A stretch of DNA of 48,852 bases from Candidatus Polarisedimenticolaceae bacterium. GTDB taxonomy: Bacteria; Acidobacteriota; Polarisedimenticolia; Polarisedimenticolales; DASRJG01. The translations under genes and the position numbers were made by a program. The stretch covers positions 1 to 48,852 of the forward strand of contig DASVAW010000144.1 in NCBI GenBank assembly GCA_036376135.1. The letters are read 5' to 3'. The first letter of the stretch is position 1. Every line of letters starts with the position of its first letter. Shown here piece by piece: positions 7,870 to 15,556 of the stretch. The notes beneath the pieces were generated by a model. It was not told where the DNA came from. It did not search any database and saw nothing but the letters and a program-made list of their open reading frames with translations.

Positions 7870-8712
7870 GTGCGTGCGCTCGCCGGGATCGACGTCGTCT
7901 CCCTCGCCGTGAACATCCCGGGTCCGGTCATGGTGGCGCGACTCGCGGAGTACGGCGCGTCGGTCACCAAGATCGAGCCTCCCGAGGGCGATCCGCTCCA
8001 CCACCACGACCCACGATGGTACGCGCGCCTGACGGATTCCCAGACGATTCTGCGCCTGGACCTCAAGACTTGCGAAGGGAGAACGGCTCTCGATGCGCGG
8101 TTGTCGGGCGCGGACCTCCTGGTCACCGCCAGCCGCCCCAGCTCCTTGTCGCGCCTCGGCCTCGACGTCGCGTCGCTCCGGGCGCGCTTCCCCGAGCTCT
8201 GCCAACTGCAGATCGTCGGTTTCCCCGCACCCGACGACGACCTGCCCGGACACGACTTGAGCTTCCAGGCGGCGGCGGGCCTGATCGTCGATCCACCGCG
8301 GATGCCCTTCACGCTGCTGGCCGATCTGATGGGCGCCGAGCGCGCCGCGACGGAGGCCGTCGCGATGCTGTTGCACCGGCAGCGCACGGGAGAGGCGACG
8401 TGCCGCCAGGTCTCCCTCGCCGAGGCGGCGAAGCCCCTCGCCATGCCGCGAAAGGGAGGCCTGTGCGATCCCAAGGGCCCGCTGGGCGGCGCATCGGCCG
8501 GCTATGCGCTCTATCGGACGAAAGACGGCTGGGTCGCACTGGCCGCGCTCGAGCCGCGCTTCGTCGAGCGTCTCACGGCGACCCTGAAGATCCCGTCGTT
8601 GTCCGCCGCTCGCCTCCGGAAGATCTTCGCCGCGCGAACCAGCGCGCGTTGGGAGTCTTGGGGGGAGCGCCACGGAATCCCCGTCACGAGATTACGCCGC
8701 AGCGGTCGCTGA
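7870..8712 (+). CDS. Family III CoA transferase (CaiB/BaiF), short form
   Basis: 280 residues, shorter than the usual 360-430. Family features: a start like ALAGIDVVSLAVNIPGPV, LAEYGASVTKIEPPEGDPL, and the central LLADLMGAERAATEAVAML with RQRTGE. Family III enzymes move CoA between carboxylic acids or racemise 2-methylacyl-CoA. An alpha-methylacyl-CoA racemase-like role would fit beside a beta-oxidation operon, by feeding branched chains into it. That is inference. The usual C-terminal small-domain segment seems trimmed. The GTG at 7870 is chosen because it begins the conserved N-terminus; no Shine-Dalgarno is present. It is divergent from the thiolase gene. Confidence 0.82.
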   Translation: MRALAGIDVVSLAVNIPGPVMVARLAEYGASVTKIEPPEGDPLHHHDPRWYARLTDSQTILRLDLKTCEGRTALDARLSGADLLVTASRPSSLSRLGLDVASLRARFPELCQLQIVGFPAPDDDLPGHDLSFQAAAGLIVDPPRMPFTLLADLMGAERAATEAVAMLLHRQRTGEATCRQVSLAEAAKPLAMPRKGGLCDPKGPLGGASAGYALYRTKDGWVALAALEPRFVERLTATLKIPSLSAARLRKIFAARTSARWESWGERHGIPVTRLRRSGR

Positions 8713-8989
8713 GCGCGGCATCGAGGGATCCCGCCGCCCCCACCGAGCCGGACGCTCCCGGCCGAGACCGCTCCTCGGGTGTCGATCGAGCGAAAGCTCC
8801 GGAGAATCTACGCGGCGACATCGTGCCCGGCGTGTAACTCTCACCCCGCCCCCCACCCGCATCCGAGGAGAAAACGCGAGCTCGTCGCGCGTGGCACCGC
8901 GGTTGCGACGACGCGGGGCGGGTCCCGTGGTGTTCCGCCACAGGCCGCTCACGCCGGCGGGCATCGCGGGCCTCGTACGGAGGTGAACC
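8713..8989. other. 277 bp gap before a small exported-protein gene
   Basis: GC-rich sequence without a convincing gene. The only clear signal is the GGAGGTG ribosome-binding site at its end (8979-8985), which fixes a TTG start at 8990. Confidence 0.4.
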
Positions 8990-9379
8990 TTGCGTAACGT
9001 CGTTTCCGCGCTCGTCGTCTCCCTGCTCGTCGGTGCCGGCGCGATCGCTTCCACGCCTGCGAACGCGGGATCCGTCGTCGCCGCTCAGGCCAAACAAGCC
9101 GGCGTCCCGCCCGGGCTGGCCAAGAAGGGCGGCGTTCCGCCGGGGCTCGCCAAGCGATTCGGGCCGAGCTTGCCGGCGAAGGCCTACATCGCCGTCGACC
9201 CGCGATCCGACGATCGGGCGTGGTTCCTGATCGACGGTCGCTGGGTGCTGCACGAGGGATTCGACGCGGACCTCCGCCTGGAGGTCCGGTCGCTGGCGGC
9301 GCTACCGCCGGCGCCCCAGCCGCCGCCGGTGCCGCTTCCCAAGGTCGCGGTCGGCTTCCGCGTCGTCCTGTTCGATTGA
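8990..9379 (+). CDS. Small exported protein with PPGLAK repeats
   Basis: 129 residues. The signal peptide is LVVSLLVGAGAIASTPANAG with a likely AxA cleavage near residue 26. Two tandem copies of GVPPGLAKKG / GVPPGLAKRFG follow, then a short beta-rich domain around SDDRAWFLIDGRWVLHEGFD, then a proline-rich linker and a final strand. PPGLAK-type repeats occur in small exported proteins of unknown function in many Gram-negatives. The TTG start is supported by GGAGGTG five bases upstream; the nearby in-frame-looking GTG at 8984 runs into a stop. It converges on the outer-membrane barrel gene, with a strong hairpin between them. Confidence 0.7.
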   Translation: MRNVVSALVVSLLVGAGAIASTPANAGSVVAAQAKQAGVPPGLAKKGGVPPGLAKRFGPSLPAKAYIAVDPRSDDRAWFLIDGRWVLHEGFDADLRLEVRSLAALPPAPQPPPVPLPKVAVGFRVVLFD

Positions 9380-9422
9380 GACGTCGACGCCGTGCAGGCT
9401 TCGAACGGACTCGAGGAGCGAG

Positions 9423-9462
9423 CGGAGAATCGAACCCCGGGCGATGGGGGTTCGATTCTCCG
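9423..9462. terminator. 16-bp perfect inverted repeat between convergent genes
   Basis: CGGAGAATCGAACCCC (9423-9438) pairs perfectly with 9447-9462 across an 8-base loop. It lies 43 bp after the exported-protein stop and 5 bp from the outer-membrane-protein stop, so it could stop transcription from both sides. There is no T-run. The arms contain a T-arm-like GGTTCGATTC in both orientations. Confidence 0.6.
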
Positions 9463-9467
9463 GTCCC

Positions 9468-10166
9468 TCAGAACATCCAGCCGAGGTTCACGCGGATGCC
9501 GTCGAACGACTGGTTGCCCGCCTTGTCGAAGTCGATCCAGAGCAGGTTGTAGCTCCCTTCCACGAACATCTGGTTGCCGAACTCCGCACGGACGCCGGCG
9601 GCGAGGCCGTAGGCGAACGAGGTGTCCTCGTACGTGGGCTGCCAGGTGTTGCAGATGTAACCCCACCACGGATCCCACCAGCAGGTCCCGGTCGCCGGAC
9701 CCGCCGGGATGTTCGAGTCGACCCAGGTCCAGCCGAAGCTCCCGCGAAGGAACGGCGTCACGCGACCCGTGAGCAGGTTGTACTGACCGACGAACTGGAG
9801 GTTGGACGCTTCGAGGGTCCCCGAGACCGTGACGGAATCGTCCGGGATCTGGTCGTTGTCGAAGTCGGTGGCGATGCCCGCTTCGTAGTTGGCGGTCAGC
9901 CAGGTGAGGTCCACTCCGAACATGAGCCGCTCGTTCAGGTTGTAGCCGAACGCGAATCCCCAGCCGATGTCGTCGTTGACGTCGACGCTCGTTCCCGCTT
10001 CGTCGTAGGACGCTCCCGACGTGAACGTGATGGGGATCGATGCCTGCCATTTCATCCCACGATCGCTCTCCGCGGCAGCGGCCCGCGGAGCCCAGGCGGC
10101 GAGTCCCAACACCGTTCCGAGAACCAGCATCCGCGTTACCGTTCGGCGGCCATCGCTCGCGCGCAT
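9468..10166 (-). CDS. Outer-membrane beta-barrel protein (OmpW-like/opacity family fold)
   Basis: 232 residues. A signal peptide (MLVLGTVLGLAAWAPRAAAAE, ending in AAA) is followed by alternating amphipathic strands, typically with aromatic edges, such as GWGFAFGYNLNERLMFGVDL, LQFVGQYNLLTGRVTPFLRG and MFVEGSYNLLWIDFD. It ends in the Trp-Met-Phe that outer-membrane barrels use for BamA recognition. About eight strands fit a small 8-stranded barrel. An insert with WWDPWWGYICNTW has two Cys and may form an extracellular loop. Function is unknown; small hydrophobic solute uptake is possible by analogy with OmpW. The ATG at 10166 has AAGGAGAG upstream. Confidence 0.82.
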   Translation of the reverse strand: MRASDGRRTVTRMLVLGTVLGLAAWAPRAAAAESDRGMKWQASIPITFTSGASYDEAGTSVDVNDDIGWGFAFGYNLNERLMFGVDLTWLTANYEAGIATDFDNDQIPDDSVTVSGTLEASNLQFVGQYNLLTGRVTPFLRGSFGWTWVDSNIPAGPATGTCWWDPWWGYICNTWQPTYEDTSFAYGLAAGVRAEFGNQMFVEGSYNLLWIDFDKAGNQSFDGIRVNLGWMF

Positions 10167-10270
10167 CGTCTCTCCTTTCGATGAGGCGTGGGGTGATTCC
10201 CGCCGGGATCCTACTCCGGTCGGCGGCATTCGGTGCGATCCGCGGCACGGCCTTCGCCGTGGCCGACGCC

Positions 10271-13200
10271 TCAGGGACAACCCTCCGCCCGCGCAAGCCC
10301 GCAGGTCCCCGCCCCCTGCGGCCGGGGCGCACCCGCGCCGTTGGTCCCGAGCCCGCCTTCGTACCCCGGAGCGACCGGGGCGACGAGGTAGTACTCGTCC
10401 ACCGCCCCCGGGGTGAACGACGCCGGAGAGACGCGGTTGCACGCCCCGCCGATCGGGGCGTGGGCGTAGGTCCCCGACGCGCGCAGGGTCGCGAGGTTGC
10501 CCGCGTGGATCGCGTACGTCTGGCCGGGGACGCCCGTCGCGTTGCACGACGCCCCCCACGACGCGACGAGATCGGAGCCCGCCGCCTTGTCGAGGGTGAG
10601 CGAGCCCTCGGGAATCGAGCCCGGCCAGCGGATCACGTTGCACACGAGCGGAGCGGGGGTCTCGATCTCGACCCGGAACCGGTCGACGTACCACCCTTCG
10701 CCGTCCCCCTGCCTTCCGCCGTCGGAGCCGAACACGAGGGCGATCCAGATCGTCTTCCCGCGATGGGCGGTGAGATCGAAGGTGCTGGTGACCCAGCCGT
10801 TCGAGCTCCCCTGGAAGGCGCGTTTGCCGCCCAGGCCGTTGCAGTTCGCGACGGAGATGTTCCCGCCGGGATAGCCGCCGACGGGGTTGAGGACCGCGTA
10901 CACGTCCTGGCCGTCGTCGACCGAGTCCACGAGCACGCTGCCTCCGTCGCCGCCGATGACCGTGTGGTACCAGTGCTCGATCGTGAGCGTCGCGACCTGC
11001 GCGTCCGCGGGGATCGCGAGCCCCGTCCCGCCCGTCGAGTCGAGCCCTCCGTAGTGGAGCCAGGCGAAGTCGTTCGTGCCGTAGGAGGTTCCAGGTCCGT
11101 TCCCGCAGTGATAGGAGGTGCCTCGCGCGGCGTCCTTCGTCGCGAGGTTCCACTCGTCCTGCGTCGCCTTGTTGCACCCCGCGATCCCCTCGTCCACCGC
11201 GCGATGGGTCCAGTTCGGCGGGCTCGCCGCATCGAATCGCTCGTCGAGAAGCACCGTGTGGATCGGGGGGGGCGTTCCGCCCTCCACGGCGACCTGGAAC
11301 GCGTCGGTCTCGTCCCCGTGGTCGCCCGGCGCATTGGCCGTCGCGATGTCGGCGATGTCGAAGTGGGCGACGGTCCCGCAGGGGATCGCGGGGTCCACGG
11401 TGAAGGCGACGGGGGCCGCGGGCGCGGCGGCCGCTCCGGGGGGGAGGTCGCCGAAGCTGCGCGGCGCCGGATCGAGAAGGACGATTCCGGCCGTGGCCGG
11501 GACGATCCGCGCGGTCACCCCGACGGCGGTCGCGCTCCCCGCGTTCCGCAGGCGCGGCGTCACCGACCAGGTCTCCCCGGGCTCGACGTGCGCGTCGCCG
11601 TCCCCGTCGATCTCCACGTACGGGAGATCGACCGATTCGAAGACGACGATCGGGCCGAACGACTCGACCTGCACCTGCCACGCGCCGCGCCCGTAGGTCC
11701 CGGCGGTGACGAGGCTCTGCGTCGCGTTGTACTTGAGGTCGGTGACGACGAGCCCTTCGGGAAGGCCGTTCATGTACGGAACGAACGTCGCGCCGCCGTC
11801 CGCGCTGCGAAAGACGCCGACGTCGGTCCCGACGAGCACGTCCTGCGAGGTCAGCAGGAGCACCGTGTTCGCGGGAACGTTCGGAAGCCCGGTCCCGACG
11901 GCGGCCCAGCCGATTCCCGCGCGCCATTCGTAGAGGTGCGGACCGTTGAAGCCGCCGACGGTCGCGAGCGCGCGGCCCGGATCGCCGGGGTCCGCGCCCA
12001 CGTCGGTGACCGCGCGGCCGGGAAGGCCGGCGCTCAGATCGGTCCACGCCAGTCCCGCGTCGGCGGAGCGCCAGACGCGCCCCGACTCGCTTCCGGAGTA
12101 GAGGACGTCGTTGTGGACCCGGTTGATCTCGAGGGCAAGGAGCGATCCCGAACCGCCGGTCAGGTCGGCCGGACCCACCTGCGTCCAGTTGGTCCCGCGG
12201 TTGTCCGACCGGTAGACGCGATGGGTGCCGAGGTAGAGGCGCTGAGGCCGGAGCGGGTCGAGCAGGTACGGGGTCACCCAGTTGATCCGGTCGCCGTTGA
12301 GGATCCCGCTGCCGGATCCGGTGATCCCCGAGTAGCTTCCGAGGACGCCGTTGGTCGAGCGGGAGACGGCCGGGTAGCCGCCGTTCGGATACGAGGTGAT
12401 GTAGGCGATGCTCGGCGTGAACGGGTCGATCTGGCACACGAACCCGTCGCCCGTGACGGCCTGCAGGTCCCAGGTGTCGCTCGCGGTCCGCGCGAGCGAG
12501 GAGTTGTCCTGGGCGCCGCCGCAGATCACGTCGGGGTTCGTCGCGTCGACGCCGACCGCGTAGAACTGCGTGATGTTGAGATTGCCGTTCCGGTTGGCGA
12601 ACGTCGCGCCGAGATCGCTCGTCCTCCATAGGCCGCCGTCCCCGCCCGCGTAGAAGACGTTCGGGTCGTCGTCGTCCATGACGAGCACGTGCATGTCCTG
12701 ATGGACCTTCTGGGACGAGCCCCAGCCGTTGGAGAGGTCGGTCCAGGCGACCCCGCCGTCGGTGGACCGCCAGATCCGGATCGTGCCGCGAAGGACGATG
12801 TCGGGGTTGGTGCGGTGGACGCGGAGGACCATGTTGTACCAGCACTGCCCGTCGCAGGCGGAGCTTCCGGTCGCACGCTGGGTCCAGGTCGCTCCGCCGT
12901 CCGTCGTGCGCCACAACGCGTTCGGGCTCCCGAAAAGGGCGTAGACGGTGCCGGGGGCGGACGGCGCGATCGCGAGCTCGGTCCGTCCGGTCGCGCCGTT
13001 CGGGAGCCCGGATGCGGTCTGGAGGACCCACGTCACCGCGTTGTCGGTGGACTTGTAGATCCCGCGCTCGGTCGCGGCCCAGAAGGTGTCGAGCACCGCC
13101 GGGTCCTGCGCGATCTCGTAGACCGGGGTGTTCGCGAGCCGCTGCGTCCACGTGAGACCGGCGTCGTCGGAGGTGAAGATCCCCCCGTTGGCTTCGGCTC

Positions 13201-13936
13201 CCGAGGTACACCCGCGGATGCGGCCGCCGGTCACGATGCGCGAGGAGCTGCGCGGGTCCACGACCACGTTCGCGAACGACGAGAGGTCCTGAAGCGTCGA
13301 GGCGCCGCTCCCGTTCCGGGCCTCCCACGTGAGGCCTCCGTCCGTCGTGCGCAGGAGCCCGATGCCGAAGTACGACTCGCACCCCTGGTTGTTCTCGCCG
13401 GTGCCGACCCAGACGACGTCCGGGTCGTTCGGATCGATCGCGACCGTGCCGATCGTCATCGTCCCCGCCGAGTCGAAGGCGCTCGTCCAGGACAGTCCGT
13501 CGTTGTCCGACCGCCACACCCCGCCCGACGCGGTCCCGAGCCAGAGGGTGCCCGTCACGGGATCCTTGGCCAGCGACGACACGCGCCCCGAGATGTTCCC
13601 GAAGGTCCACCCGCCGAACGTCGAGGGCGAAGGTCCCTTCGCGACCCAGAAGTTCTGCTCGGCCTCGGTGCCGAACGACCGGCGCGTCCGCTGGGCGAGG
13701 AGCGACTTGCGGGTCTCGAGGACCGCCGCCGCCCGGAGGGCCGCCATCTCCTCGGGAGACGCCGCCCCCGCCTGGCGCGTGGAGAAGAACCACGCCTGAC
13801 GTTTTCGGATCCTCTCGGCCTCATCCAGCTTGCCGTCCTGGATCCGGGGGGTGGGCGGCGACTGCGCCGAGACTTGGAGCACGAAGGCGAGGAGAAACAC
13901 GGCGGGAAGGAGGAGGACACGGACGAGGCGCGGCAT
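10271..13936 (-). CDS. Large exported BNR/sortilin-like beta-propeller protein with shared C-terminal module
   Basis: 1221 residues. Signal peptide (VLLLPAVFLLAFVLQVSAQS). Residues about 95-780 contain many Asp-box (BNR) motifs such as SDNDGLSWTS, TTDGGLTWEA, STDGGVAWTD and SADGGATFVP, as in VPS10/sialidase-type propellers. A CARDB-like segment (VEPGETWSVTPRLRNAG) and an immune-activation/MAM-like beta-sandwich region follow. The last ~114 residues (10274-10615) are the module shared with three other proteins here, ending CGLARAEGCP. The role is probably extracellular binding or glycan/protein degradation, but no catalytic set is identified. ATG 13936 is chosen because a GGGGG stretch sits nine bases upstream; a TTG at 13945 is the alternative. 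A -10-like TATACC is at 13978-13983. Confidence 0.85.
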   Translation of the reverse strand: MPRLVRVLLLPAVFLLAFVLQVSAQSPPTPRIQDGKLDEAERIRKRQAWFFSTRQAGAASPEEMAALRAAAVLETRKSLLAQRTRRSFGTEAEQNFWVAKGPSPSTFGGWTFGNISGRVSSLAKDPVTGTLWLGTASGGVWRSDNDGLSWTSAFDSAGTMTIGTVAIDPNDPDVVWVGTGENNQGCESYFGIGLLRTTDGGLTWEARNGSGASTLQDLSSFANVVVDPRSSSRIVTGGRIRGCTSGAEANGGIFTSDDAGLTWTQRLANTPVYEIAQDPAVLDTFWAATERGIYKSTDNAVTWVLQTASGLPNGATGRTELAIAPSAPGTVYALFGSPNALWRTTDGGATWTQRATGSSACDGQCWYNMVLRVHRTNPDIVLRGTIRIWRSTDGGVAWTDLSNGWGSSQKVHQDMHVLVMDDDDPNVFYAGGDGGLWRTSDLGATFANRNGNLNITQFYAVGVDATNPDVICGGAQDNSSLARTASDTWDLQAVTGDGFVCQIDPFTPSIAYITSYPNGGYPAVSRSTNGVLGSYSGITGSGSGILNGDRINWVTPYLLDPLRPQRLYLGTHRVYRSDNRGTNWTQVGPADLTGGSGSLLALEINRVHNDVLYSGSESGRVWRSADAGLAWTDLSAGLPGRAVTDVGADPGDPGRALATVGGFNGPHLYEWRAGIGWAAVGTGLPNVPANTVLLLTSQDVLVGTDVGVFRSADGGATFVPYMNGLPEGLVVTDLKYNATQSLVTAGTYGRGAWQVQVESFGPIVVFESVDLPYVEIDGDGDAHVEPGETWSVTPRLRNAGSATAVGVTARIVPATAGIVLLDPAPRSFGDLPPGAAAAPAAPVAFTVDPAIPCGTVAHFDIADIATANAPGDHGDETDAFQVAVEGGTPPPIHTVLLDERFDAASPPNWTHRAVDEGIAGCNKATQDEWNLATKDAARGTSYHCGNGPGTSYGTNDFAWLHYGGLDSTGGTGLAIPADAQVATLTIEHWYHTVIGGDGGSVLVDSVDDGQDVYAVLNPVGGYPGGNISVANCNGLGGKRAFQGSSNGWVTSTFDLTAHRGKTIWIALVFGSDGGRQGDGEGWYVDRFRVEIETPAPLVCNVIRWPGSIPEGSLTLDKAAGSDLVASWGASCNATGVPGQTYAIHAGNLATLRASGTYAHAPIGGACNRVSPASFTPGAVDEYYLVAPVAPGYEGGLGTNGAGAPRPQGAGTCGLARAEGCP

Positions 13937-14009
13937 GCGGAACAACCCCCCGGCGGCCGAATCGGACGCGGCCGGAAGGTATACGGTGTCGGCGGGTTTG
14001 CCGCCATCC

Positions 14010-15317
14010 TCACCGGGTCGGCGTCGTCGGGTGGTCGAAGTCGACCCGCTCGACGTCGGCCCAGGGCACGTACTCGGGACGTTCGCGGCCCTCGAGGAAG
14101 ATCATCAGGCCGGCGTTCTGATCGCCCAGATCGCCCGCGCGCTCGAGCAGGAGCTCCTCGCCGCCGTGGAGGGCGACCGTGGCGCGCTTCTCGCCCGCGG
14201 GGAGCACGATCGAGGCGATCCGGCCGAACGGGATGGTGTAGTCCACGCCCCGGGACGGGGCGTCGAGCGTCTCGGTCGTCTCGCTCTCGTCGAGGTCGTA
14301 GACCAGCCTGCCCGCGCGGCGAAGGCCGGAGCGGGTGGTGACGCTTCCCGTCAGGGGGTGCCCCGGCGGGAAGTCGCCGTACGCCGGGCCGGTGCCGCCG
14401 GGGGTGAAATCGACGCGTTCGAAGGCGTCCCAGGAGACCAGCACCCGTCCGTAGCGCGGGTCGTCGACGTAGATCCCGCGGTTGCCCGGGCCCACTTCGC
14501 GGGAGTCGGAGAGCACGACCTCGCGGCCGTCGAGCAGCGTCGCCACCGCGCCGTCCGTCGCGCGGCGCGCGACGGAGCGGAGCGTGTCGAAACGAAGGTG
14601 AAGCGCACCGTCGGCGGTGTGTCCCTCGAGCTCGTCGGTTCCCAGGCACGCCTCCCGATCCCACTGCAGAAAGCCGGTGAAATCGCCCTGACGCGTGCGC
14701 ACCGTGCCGTGCAGCCGGTCGGGCGCGATGCCCGGCTCGAGGCCGGGGAGTAGCTCGATCGAGCGGATGCGAAGACTGTCGAGGTCGACGATCCCCCGCG
14801 TTCCGTCCCACACCCGCACGCCGTCGTCGAAGTCGCCGGCTTCGAATCGGTCGAGGTCGAACGCCGTCCCGCTCTTGAGCGTCACGCGTATGTTCCTGCC
14901 TTGGGCCTCGATGCGCGCGACGTCACCGAAGCGGGCCATGAGTTGCCGGCGGATCTCGATCGGACGCTCGTCGTCCACGATCCGGACCCCGAAGACCTCG
15001 ACGCGGCGGCGTTCCTTGGGTCGCGCCTCGGGCGGCAGCTGGGCGAGCCAGGGGTTCCCGCGCTTGGTGCCGTTGAGGTAATCCCCCCAGAACGCCTCCT
15101 CGTCGATCCCGAAGCGCAGCCGCCCCTCGAGGGTGGCTCCTTCGATCGTGGTGATCCGGCCGTAGAGGAACCCCTGGGTGGGCTCCTCCGCCGACGGCGC
15201 GGCGGACGAAGGGATCGGGGGGTGGGGGTCCCGTTCGAGCGCCCGGTACCCGGCCGCGACGGCGAGGAGCAGAAACAACGCGGCGAACGTCCCGCCGGCG
15301 ATCGTGGCTCTCGTCAT
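14010..15317 (-). CDS. Membrane-anchored protein built of three ~110-140-residue repeats
   Basis: 435 residues. One N-terminal transmembrane or signal segment (GTFAALFLLLAVAAGY) and a Pro-rich linker, then three repeats at about 49-190, 201-305 and 321-428. Each begins with a strand pair like LYGRITTIEGATLEGRLRF, LHGTVRTRQGDFTGFLQWD or LTGSVTTRSGLRRAGRLVYD. Each continues with a second block ending like VSWDAFERVDFTP or VPWADVERVDFDHP. The first repeat carries EEAFWGDYLNGTKRGNPW, a highly aromatic insert. I know similar hypothetical proteins from Acidobacteriota-type genomes but no function. The fold looks all-beta. It ends 73 bp before the propeller gene and could be co-transcribed with it. 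It is divergent from the LamG protein gene. Confidence 0.72.
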   Translation of the reverse strand: MTRATIAGGTFAALFLLLAVAAGYRALERDPHPPIPSSAAPSAEEPTQGFLYGRITTIEGATLEGRLRFGIDEEAFWGDYLNGTKRGNPWLAQLPPEARPKERRRVEVFGVRIVDDERPIEIRRQLMARFGDVARIEAQGRNIRVTLKSGTAFDLDRFEAGDFDDGVRVWDGTRGIVDLDSLRIRSIELLPGLEPGIAPDRLHGTVRTRQGDFTGFLQWDREACLGTDELEGHTADGALHLRFDTLRSVARRATDGAVATLLDGREVVLSDSREVGPGNRGIYVDDPRYGRVLVSWDAFERVDFTPGGTGPAYGDFPPGHPLTGSVTTRSGLRRAGRLVYDLDESETTETLDAPSRGVDYTIPFGRIASIVLPAGEKRATVALHGGEELLLERAGDLGDQNAGLMIFLEGRERPEYVPWADVERVDFDHPTTPTR

Positions 15318-15444
15318 GCTCGGTGCTCCCGCAGGAGCCGGTTCTGCTCCTGCCGCGTCAAGGTACGCCCGCGGCGTGCCGCCGAGGTTGTCGACCGGTG
15401 CGCGCGGGATGGCGGGATCGTGCGAGTTGCGTGCAGGCGCGATC

Positions 15445-15464
15445 CGGGCGCGAAGCCGCGCCCG
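15445..15464. repeat. 8-bp stem hairpin in divergent intergenic region
   Basis: CGGGCGCG and CGCGCCCG flank the loop AAGC. It lies about midway between the divergent starts at 15317 and 15557. It could be an operator or an mRNA leader structure; nothing decides between these. Confidence 0.35.
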
Positions 15465-15471
15465 ACCGGAT

Positions 15472-15503
15472 CCGATCCCGGACCAATCCGGTCCCGATCC
15501 CGG
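15472..15503. promoter_or_regulatory. Two direct CCGATCCCGG repeats 22 bp apart upstream of the LamG gene
   Basis: CCGATCCCGG occurs at 15472-15481 and 15494-15503, two helical turns apart. Between them is a small inverted repeat, GGACC-N5-GGTCC. Same-face spacing about 55 bp before an ATG suggests an activator or repressor site. No promoter hexamers are clear. Confidence 0.35.
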
Positions 15504-15556
15504 GTTGCGGTCGTGGACGCGTTGCACACAAATGGGCGAAGCGAGAGGAGTGCGTC

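Noticed and set aside
10040-12631. 863-codon plus-strand open frame opposite the beta-propeller gene
   Set aside because: It is antisense to a protein with clear BNR motifs and a signal peptide, and its own translation is a low-complexity Arg/Asp/Val/Pro mix typical of GC-rich shadows.
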